Below are positions 5,915 to 11,696 of a stretch of 11,696 nt of DNA, piece after piece. The stretch comes from Phycisphaerae bacterium (lineage in GTDB: Bacteria > Planctomycetota > Phycisphaerae > Sedimentisphaerales > Anaerobacaceae), in the NCBI GenBank assembly GCA_030667885.1, contig DAOUVA010000071.1, forward strand, positions 1 to 11,696. The letters run 5' to 3'. The position numbers were made by a program, and so were the translations under genes. Numbering within the stretch: the first letter of the stretch is position 1; every line of letters begins with the position of its first letter. Under the pieces are notes generated by a model. It worked only from the letters and a program-made list of their open reading frames with translations, was not told the origin of the DNA and did no database searches.

Positions 5915-8287
5915 ATGGCAAAATCAAGTGTATCCAAAAAATCATTGGTAATTGTCGAATCGCCCGCAAAGGCAAAGACAATAAACAGGTATCTCGGTCC
6001 GGATTTTGTTGTGCAAGCCTCGATGGGACACGTGCGGGATTTGCCTTCAAAGGGTCTCAATGTTGATATAGATAATGATTTCGAGCCGACTTATGATATA
6101 TTGCCCGGCAAGAAACGCACGGTAACAACATTAAAAGCCGCGGCGAAAAAATGTGATAAACTATATCTGGCAACCGACCTTGACCGAGAGGGCGAAGCGA
6201 TTGCCTGGCACCTCGCGCAAATTCTTGGAATATCCGAGGACAAAACCTACCGCGTGATATTCAATGCCATAACCAAAACGACTATAAAGAGTGCCTTTGC
6301 CCAGCCGGGCAAACTTAATATGGACAAGGTTATGGCTCAACAGGCCAGACGCATCCTCGACAGAATCGTCGGCTATCAGATAAGCCCGCTGCTGTGGAAA
6401 AAAGTTACGCGTGGTTTATCCGCAGGTCGCGTCCAGTCCGTGGCCGTTAAGATAGTCGTTCTCAAAGAAAGGGAAATTCAGAAGTTCAAGGCCATTGAAT
6501 ACTGGCTTATACCGGCCGTGTTCTCAACCGACCTGGAAAGCGACTATTCTCAGGAATGGCTCGATTTTATTACGCCAAAAACCGAAGACGACAATCCCCC
6601 CACGATTGCCAAACAGAATAGTTGGCTTACAAAACACAATGCTATTAGGGCCGAGATGTACAAGGTTAATGGCGAAAAGTTCGATGCCTCTAATCAGGAG
6701 CAGGCCATTCGAATATTCGATGCCATGAAGGATGCGGACTTTAAGATTGCCGATATAGAAAAGAAGGAATCGGTTTCGCGCCCTTCGGCTCCTTTTATAA
6801 CTTCGACTTTACAACAGGCCGGTGCAAACCGGTTAGGTTTCACCGCGAAAAAAACTATGGCAATGGCTCAGATGTTATACGAAGGCATTGATTTAGGCTC
6901 GATGGGTTCTCTGGGCCTTATTACCTACATGAGAACCGACAGCACGCACCTGTCGGAAGAAGCTCTCAAAGAGGTGCGAAATTATATCAGTATGCATCTC
7001 GGTGCGGACTACCTTCCCGCCAAACCAAAAGTTTACGCTTCAAAAAAATCCGCCCAGCAGGCTCATGAAGCCATCCGCCCGACCGACGTTGACCTTACAC
7101 CCAACGATATAAAGCCGTTTCTTAGCGATCAGCAGTTCAAACTCTATGATTTGATATGGCGCCGCTTTGTCGCCAGCCAGATGGAACCGGCCAAATGGAA
7201 CATAACAAACCTGAATATCACAGCCCAGACGTCGGTGGGTGAATGCCGCTATAAAAGCGGCGGACGAGTGCTCGTTTTCGACGGCTTTACGAAAATATGG
7301 ACGTCAACGTCAAACGATCAGCAGTTACCCTCAATCGAGGTTGGCCAACAATTACAGCCGGTTGATATCAAGGCAGAGCAGCATTTCACAAAACCACCGG
7401 CTCGATATACCGAAGCATCTTTAGTAAAAGCCCTCGAAAAAGAAGGTGTCGGCAGACCAAGTACATACGCCACAATTATTTCCACAATACAGGACCGGGG
7501 CTACGTCGAGAAACAGGACAAAAGATTCTTCGCCACCGACATCGGTGAAGTCGTCACTGAAAAACTGGACGAGTACTTCCCGCAGATAATGGACATTGCT
7601 TTTACCCGCTATATGGAAGAGCAGCTTGATAAGATTGAAGAACATAACGCCGATTGGCTCGGTGTTTTGAAAGACTTCTATGGTCCGTTCAAGAAAAACC
7701 TTGAAACGGCGCAGGCGGAAATGAAACATGCCAAAGCCGAAATGACTCCGAGTGAATATAAATGCCCGGATTGCGGCCAGCAGCTTTCGTACCGGTTCGG
7801 CAAAAACGGCAAGTTCCTGAGTTGTTCGACTTACCCGGAGTGCAAATTCGCCTGTCCCTGCGATAAAGAAGGTAATATGCTCGAAGAAAAAGTAAGCGAC
7901 CATAAATGCCCTCAATGCAGTAAGCCGATGATACATAAAAACGGACGATTCGGCCCATTCATAGGATGCAGCGGCTATCCGGAGTGCAAAACAACGCTCA
8001 AAATTGACAAGGAAGGCAATGTCCTGCCGCCAAAGCCGCCGCCGGAACCCACAGGTGTAAAATGCTACAAATGTAAAGACGGCGAACTGGTAATCAGGCA
8101 AAGCAAAAAAGGACCCTTCATGGGTTGCGGCAGGTTCCCGAAGTGCAGAACCATAATCAGCATTAAGCAACTGGATAATCTAAAAGAGTTGCAGGACGCC
8201 GGCAAGTGGCCGCCTGAAACATGGGAAGAAGCCGACGAAATCCTCGGAAGAAAAAAAGCCAGAGAGCGCATAAAAGTCAAGAAATAG
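5915..8287 (+). CDS. topA: DNA topoisomerase I (type IA)
   Basis: Relaxes negative supercoils by transient single-strand cleavage, with a 5'-phosphotyrosyl link to DNA. The 790 residues are close to the usual bacterial length. The Toprim domain shows VESPAKA (E15) and D88-x-D90-x-E92 in DLDREGEA, the Mg-binding acidic triad. The catalytic tyrosine is Y338 in TYMRTDST. The mid-region keeps GRPSTYATII and RGYVEKQ. Three C-terminal C4 zinc ribbons begin near C617 (KCPDCG), C665 (KCPQCS) and C717 (KCYKCK), each with a GxFxxCxxYPxC-type second half. The chain ends in a basic KKARERIKVKK tail. ATG 5915 places VIVESPAKA at the usual distance from the N-terminus; no strong ribosome-binding site is visible. 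The gene converges on the prepilin operon, and prepilin-relic homology begins at the base after its TAG stop. Confidence 0.97.
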   Translation: MAKSSVSKKSLVIVESPAKAKTINRYLGPDFVVQASMGHVRDLPSKGLNVDIDNDFEPTYDILPGKKRTVTTLKAAAKKCDKLYLATDLDREGEAIAWHLAQILGISEDKTYRVIFNAITKTTIKSAFAQPGKLNMDKVMAQQARRILDRIVGYQISPLLWKKVTRGLSAGRVQSVAVKIVVLKEREIQKFKAIEYWLIPAVFSTDLESDYSQEWLDFITPKTEDDNPPTIAKQNSWLTKHNAIRAEMYKVNGEKFDASNQEQAIRIFDAMKDADFKIADIEKKESVSRPSAPFITSTLQQAGANRLGFTAKKTMAMAQMLYEGIDLGSMGSLGLITYMRTDSTHLSEEALKEVRNYISMHLGADYLPAKPKVYASKKSAQQAHEAIRPTDVDLTPNDIKPFLSDQQFKLYDLIWRRFVASQMEPAKWNITNLNITAQTSVGECRYKSGGRVLVFDGFTKIWTSTSNDQQLPSIEVGQQLQPVDIKAEQHFTKPPARYTEASLVKALEKEGVGRPSTYATIISTIQDRGYVEKQDKRFFATDIGEVVTEKLDEYFPQIMDIAFTRYMEEQLDKIEEHNADWLGVLKDFYGPFKKNLETAQAEMKHAKAEMTPSEYKCPDCGQQLSYRFGKNGKFLSCSTYPECKFACPCDKEGNMLEEKVSDHKCPQCSKPMIHKNGRFGPFIGCSGYPECKTTLKIDKEGNVLPPKPPPEPTGVKCYKCKDGELVIRQSKKGPFMGCGRFPKCRTIISIKQLDNLKELQDAGKWPPETWEEADEILGRKKARERIKVKK

Positions 8288-8347
8288 CGCCGTCAATAAT
8301 GCAGCGAAGGCAATCACCACCAAAAGCTCTATAAAGGTAAACCCCAT
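8288..8347 (-). pseudogene. Relic of a fourth prepilin N-terminus
   Basis: Read on the - strand from ATG 8347-8345, this gives MGFTFIELLVVIAF followed by AALLTA, which is the type IV prepilin cleavage motif and helix of the neighbouring prepilins (GFTLIELLVVIAI). Glu at +5 is retained. DNA similarity to the same part of the 8430-9212 gene is clear, for example in CAATCACCAC, and stops near 8288, just after the topA TAG. The reading frame continues antisense into topA to a TAG at 8180-8182, making a 55-codon ORF whose second half is only topA antisense. The body and C-terminal motif of a prepilin are absent. It lies in the same orientation and order as a fourth array member would. Probably a deletion remnant; a short membrane peptide is possible but less likely. 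Confidence 0.75.
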
Positions 8348-8395
8348 TAGAAACCCTACTTTTTCCCGATTGGGAATTCTGTTTCTAATGGGGTT
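8340..8395. repeat. 15-bp perfect inverted repeat with nested hairpin between convergent genes
   Basis: AACCCCATTAGAAAC (8340-8354) is the exact reverse complement of GTTTCTAATGGGGTT (8381-8395). In the 26-base interior, TTCCC (8363-8367) pairs with GGGAA (8372-8376) around GATT. The element sits between the topA stop and the end of the prepilin operon, where a bidirectional transcription stop would be useful. Neither strand has a U-run after the stem, so it is not a classical intrinsic terminator. The left arm contains the start codon of the relic prepilin, and the right arm is the edge of the duplicated prepilin unit. Confidence 0.8.
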
Positions 8396-8429
8396 AAACC
8401 ATTTCGTTTACCCATGGCGCTACCAAATT
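8382..8429. repeat. Direct repeat, copy 1: 3' flank of first duplicated prepilin unit
   Basis: These 48 bases align without gaps to 9222-9269, with 39 identical positions by my count, beginning TTTCTAATGG in both. Each copy lies immediately downstream (in the - sense) of a prepilin stop codon. The offset is 840 bases, so the duplication covered the coding region plus this flank. Confidence 0.85.
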
Positions 8430-9212
<783 letters not shown>

Positions 9213-9221
9213 AATGTTCCC

Positions 9222-9269
9222 TTTCTAATGGAATAAAACCATTTCATTTACCTATAGCACTACTAAATA
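9222..9269. repeat. Direct repeat, copy 2: 3' flank of second duplicated prepilin unit
   Basis: Partner of 8382-8429, 840 bases away, with 9 mismatches in 48. Here the arm bases corresponding to the inverted repeat of copy 1 read GGAATA, not GGGGTT, so this copy cannot form the long stem. Confidence 0.85.
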
Positions 9270-10049
9270 TTAAAAGTCAGGTATTGGTGTTCCGCTCGGC
9301 CAGCTTAATGCAAAAGTATTGCCGGCCGGATATGCCGTAACCTGCTCGACGTGCCCATCCACAAACACTGCATTGGCATAGCCTTCATTTATTTTCGAGG
9401 TCGAAACATTGTGGAAGGTAGCAAAGTGGTCCTGTCCGGTGCCGGGTGTGCCGCGTAAATTGTTGTCATTGATTTGGGCACTACCCAGTTCCGGAATAGA
9501 CCACGAATTCTCCTCAGAGAAGTTCATCACACGTGACGGATTTTTCACCTGGGATTCATTCCGAACGTTCTCCATGTTGGTACGATATTGTTGTGGCACA
9601 CTCGCCCACGCGTCACCGTGGAGATATGAATTCATACAGTAACCATATTGAGGTTCGACGGGAATTGGATTACCCCCGCAACCGCACCCCATCATTTTGG
9701 CAACAACGGCGAAGTCGGGGCAAAGATGAATATCCTTGTCCTTAAGATAAGGCCACATCGAGCCGCCGCCATCGGGTTTATTGCTCATATTATTCGCCTC
9801 GTCGTGCCATCGGCATCCTCTGCCACCATCTTCGTACAGCCAGGTGAATGAATAAGGAAATTGACCTTCCCAGTCATCCAGATACATTCGCGTTGCCAGG
9901 CCGTACTGACTGAGATTTTTTCTGCAGAGAATTGTATTGGCCTGTCTTTTTACCCGCTGCAGTGCCGGCATCAATATTGCCATTAATATCGCTATTATGG
10001 CGATCACCACCAGAAGCTCAATCAACGTAAAACCTTTTCGCCTGCTCAT
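9270..10049 (-). CDS. Prepilin-like protein, duplicate B
   Basis: 259 residues with prepilin signal MSRRKG, cleavage before F7, Glu at +5 and a hydrophobic helix ending in MPALQRVKRQ. The body matches duplicate A over nearly its whole length (RMYLDD, FPYSFTWLY, MWPYLKDKDIHLC, PVEPQY, YRTNMENVR, SEEN, and an FVDGHVE tail ending in a shared LSWPSG and PIPD). The main differences are GCGCGG in place of the CPSC segment and a diverged stretch before GYANAVFVDG, where the H-X9-DG His is Asn. ATG 10049 has AAGGA 7 bases upstream (10057-10061 on the + strand). It lies 37 bases after the third prepilin gene. Probably an envelope fibre or secretion pseudopilin subunit; the partner machinery is not in the window. 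Confidence 0.9.
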   Translation of the reverse strand: MSRRKGFTLIELLVVIAIIAILMAILMPALQRVKRQANTILCRKNLSQYGLATRMYLDDWEGQFPYSFTWLYEDGGRGCRWHDEANNMSNKPDGGGSMWPYLKDKDIHLCPDFAVVAKMMGCGCGGNPIPVEPQYGYCMNSYLHGDAWASVPQQYRTNMENVRNESQVKNPSRVMNFSEENSWSIPELGSAQINDNNLRGTPGTGQDHFATFHNVSTSKINEGYANAVFVDGHVEQVTAYPAGNTFALSWPSGTPIPDF

Positions 10050-10086
10050 AACGTCATCCTTTTCTTTTACGACTTTCTAACTTACT

Positions 10087-10854
10087 TTAGAATTCTTTTA
10101 AGTGTCTCATCCAATCCGGCCAGTCACTGGCAGTGGCACCACCAGCGGTGGTCCAGGTGCCCTCAGTATTGAAGTTGCGATGCCAATTAAGTGTCCATAG
10201 CTCCTTCAAGCCGACCTTTCTTACATTAAGATCCACAAACACGGTATTTATATAACCCTTATGCCGGTTGATGCATACTAAGTGCATTTCGTTTGGAAGT
10301 ACTACTATGCCGTCATATTCAGGTGGACCTTGTGTATCACTCGGGTAGGTATCCCAGACTACACAATCAAAAAACAGTGGTATGTTGCTTGCCTTTTTTT
10401 GCTCTCGAGTTCTCCAACAGTTTTCATCTTCCCGGTCACTGAGCCATTCATCCATACCGTAACTGCCGTAATCTTCACCCTGCTTGTCCTCAAAGTCTGT
10501 CCATCCCCCTCCCTGAGGTGTCCATCGCCATGCGCCAAAGGGAACCCTGCCTCCATCATTATAAGGTTTTGTTGCCGTTGGGCATAAGGTCAACTTCCCC
10601 CGGTCCCTGTAAAAGGGGCGCAATTTGGCGGGCCAGTCTCCGGATGCTCCGTCACCGCTCGGAAACCTCCCATCGGACTCCTCGAGGTACATATGCCAGC
10701 AGTAGGACCATTGTTTGATGTTCGACATACAGGCAACTGCCTGTGCTTGTTTCTTTACTCGCTGCAAGGCAGGCATTAATATCGCCATCAATAAAGCGAC
10801 GATAGCAATCACCACCAGGAGCTCTATTAACGTAAATCCATTTCGATTTCGCAT
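10087..10854 (-). CDS. Prepilin-like protein, divergent family, first gene of the operon
   Basis: 255 residues with the prepilin signal MRNRNG, cleavage before F7, Glu at +5 and a helix ending in MPALQRVKKQ. The N-terminus matches the other two prepilins, but the body differs: WHMYLEESDGRFPSG, LTLCPTA, a Trp-rich middle (WRWTPQGGGWTDF) and the C-terminal FVDLNVRKVGLKELWTLNWH. I associate this last motif with a large Phycisphaerae prepilin family. His is kept at H-X9-D, but the final Gly is Leu. AAGGAG is 7 bases before ATG 10854 and lies in one arm of a hairpin. It leads the three-gene operon. It could be a minor or initiating subunit beside the duplicated pair, which is inference. Confidence 0.9.
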   Translation of the reverse strand: MRNRNGFTLIELLVVIAIVALLMAILMPALQRVKKQAQAVACMSNIKQWSYCWHMYLEESDGRFPSGDGASGDWPAKLRPFYRDRGKLTLCPTATKPYNDGGRVPFGAWRWTPQGGGWTDFEDKQGEDYGSYGMDEWLSDREDENCWRTREQKKASNIPLFFDCVVWDTYPSDTQGPPEYDGIVVLPNEMHLVCINRHKGYINTVFVDLNVRKVGLKELWTLNWHRNFNTEGTWTTAGGATASDWPDWMRHLKEF

Positions 10855-10861
10855 AAAAGCT

Positions 10862-10880
10862 CTCCTTCTTTTTGAGAAGG
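10862..10880 (-). promoter_or_regulatory. Hairpin overlapping the ribosome-binding site of the first prepilin gene
   Basis: On the - strand CCTTCT, CAAAA loop, AGAAGG forms a 6-bp stem (10864-10880 on the + strand), and AAGGAG (10862-10867) overlaps its 3' arm. The start codon follows 7 bases later. Folding would partly hide the ribosome-binding site, so translation control is possible but unproven. Confidence 0.45.
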
Positions 10881-10959
10881 CTCTTCCAGACCGACATCCT
10901 GTTTAAGTTAGCATACACTTCACCATTAAATTGTCTTTCAATAATTATATCATAAATAT

Positions 10960-10987
10960 TTGCAAAACAACCTAAAAAATGTATAAT
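10960..10987 (+). promoter_or_regulatory. Likely promoter of the GroES-like gene
   Basis: A perfect TATAAT (10982-10987) is preceded after 16 bases by TTGCAA (10960-10965; four of six). The start codon is 45 bases downstream of the -10 box. It lies in the 178-base AT-rich gap between divergent genes. The prepilin operon must start in the same gap, but I see only weak candidates on the - strand. Confidence 0.5.
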
Positions 10988-11032
10988 AATGACAATATTT
11001 AAACCAGATTTTTTACTGAGAACCGCGCAAAA

Positions 11033-11350
11033 ATGAATAAAAAACAAATCGAAACAAAGCCGCTCGAAATAGTCGAGCCGATAGGCAAACGCGTCCTGAT
11101 TCGCAAAGACGAGGATAAAAAACAAACCAAAGGCGGCATTCAACTGCCCGACAACATAGAAATCCCCACTATAACCGGCCGAATCATAACTATTTCCGCT
11201 GAGGTCGATAACTCACCGGATATACCACTGCGTCAATACGATAAAATCCTGTTCGACCCCAAGGGTGCCATTCCCGTCGATTTCGAAGGCGATAATCGTC
11301 TGTTCGTGGTGGATGTCGAAAATGTCGTCGCAGTATTTAGAAAAGCATAA
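11033..11350 (+). CDS. GroES-like (Cpn10) co-chaperonin, orphan
   Basis: GroES caps the GroEL folding chamber as a heptamer. The 105 residues show the Cpn10 pattern: a core start PIGKRVLIRKDE, the mobile loop region KKQTKGGIQLPD, TGRIITI, YDKILFD and a terminal strand LFVVDVENVVAVFRKA. There is an N-terminal extension of about 13 residues relative to the E. coli protein. The hydrophobic tripeptide that contacts GroEL, IVL in E. coli, is IQL here, a weaker match. No groEL follows; the next gene encodes a secreted protein. It may be a second, specialised GroES or the only one, unlinked from groEL. The start is set by ATG after a purine-poor leader with no clear ribosome-binding site. Confidence 0.85.
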   Translation: MNKKQIETKPLEIVEPIGKRVLIRKDEDKKQTKGGIQLPDNIEIPTITGRIITISAEVDNSPDIPLRQYDKILFDPKGAIPVDFEGDNRLFVVDVENVVAVFRKA

Positions 11351-11380
11351 AAACATTTCACAGATAAAAACCTAAATCGG

Positions 11381-11403
11381 CCATAGGCTGACGAAAACTA
11401 TGG
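11381..11403. repeat. Short inverted repeat after the GroES-like gene
   Basis: CCATAG (11381-11386) and CTATGG (11398-11403) are perfect inverted arms around 11 bases, between the GroES-like stop and the next start. No U-run follows. It could be a weak terminator, an operator or chance. Confidence 0.25.
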
Positions 11404-11456
11404 ACGTGCAATATTTACAAAGCAGCAAATAAAGAGTGAACAACAGGAAGTTAATT

Positions 11457-11696
11457 ATGACCAAACAGAAAGTTTTCTTGTTAGTTCTAATCCTTGTCTC
11501 GACTTGCAGGTTATTTGCCGCAGACCAAAAGCCCTGGGAGCAACTGAACCTAAGCTCTACCAGCATGTCGGCAGCAACCATTTATTACGAAAAATCCCTT
11601 GAGGAAAAACTGCCTGTCTTTGAAAAAAAGTACAAAGATTTTCTTGCCGAAACAGAAAAAGTCAAAAATATCGCAACCAAAAAGAAACAAATCATC
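11457..11696 (+). CDS. Secreted protein of unknown function, 3' end beyond the window
   Basis: An open frame of 80 codons runs to the window edge from ATG 11457, with AGGAAG 6 bases upstream at 11445-11450. The N-terminus is a signal peptide: MTKQK, a hydrophobic VFLLVLILVS, then CRLFAA before DQKPW. Cleavage after FAA is most likely; the VSTC sequence is a poor lipobox because Thr precedes Cys. The mature part begins WEQLNLSS and continues in a Lys/Glu-rich, probably helical or coiled-coil segment (YYEKSLEEKLPVFEKKYKDF). I do not recognise the family. It is 106 bases after the GroES-like stop on the same strand and may share its transcript. Confidence 0.7.
   Translation, partial: MTKQKVFLLVLILVSTCRLFAADQKPWEQLNLSSTSMSAATIYYEKSLEEKLPVFEKKYKDFLAETEKVKNIATKKKQII

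Noticed and set aside
7421..8170. 249-codon open frame on the - strand inside topA
   Set aside because: It is antisense to the conserved zinc-ribbon region; its Phe- and Arg-rich composition is what reverse reading of Lys/Glu-rich coding DNA gives.
10652..11143. 163-codon - strand frame covering the divergent promoter region
   Set aside because: It overlaps both the GroES-like gene and the first prepilin gene in other frames and has no family pattern; AT-rich intergenic DNA explains its hydrophobic start.

Overview
The window looks like a piece of a Planctomycetota chromosome, most likely from the Phycisphaerae. The evidence is moderate GC, a Tat-exported sulfatase, and a tandem set of prepilin-like proteins whose C-terminal motifs (FVDGHVE; FVDLNVRKVGLKELW) I associate with that group. 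This assignment is inference from gene content, not from a marker gene.

Left part (1-4082, + strand): the 3' end of a D-aminoacyl-tRNA deacylase gene (dtd), interrupted by an in-frame TAG although its conserved C-terminus is still readable beyond it. A tight arginine/nucleotide-hygiene operon follows: argB (N-acetylglutamate kinase), argD (acetylornithine aminotransferase), argF (ornithine carbamoyltransferase) and an rdgB-type XTP/dITP diphosphatase. argD and argF overlap by 1 base, and rdgB follows argF by 16 bases. The three arg genes cover phosphorylation of N-acetylglutamate, transamination to N-acetylornithine and carbamoylation of ornithine.

Middle (4083-8287, + strand): a Tat-signal sulfatase with its own likely promoter, then topA (DNA topoisomerase I, with three C-terminal zinc ribbons) behind another likely promoter.

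Right-middle (8288-10880, - strand, convergent with topA): three prepilin-like genes in one probable operon, transcribed 10854 to 8430. The two downstream ones are tandem duplicates, with an 840-base period that includes the 3' flank. Directly after the topA stop lies a 60-base relic of a fourth prepilin N-terminus, next to a 15-bp perfect inverted repeat with a smaller hairpin nested inside.

Right end (10881-11696, + strand): an AT-rich divergent promoter region, a GroES-like protein without an adjacent groEL, and the start of a secreted protein of unknown function cut by the window edge.

No tRNA, rRNA, CRISPR array, transposase or integrase was seen. No stretch longer than 300 bases lacks a gene. 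The unusual signals are concentrated at the dtd amber codon and at the topA/prepilin junction.
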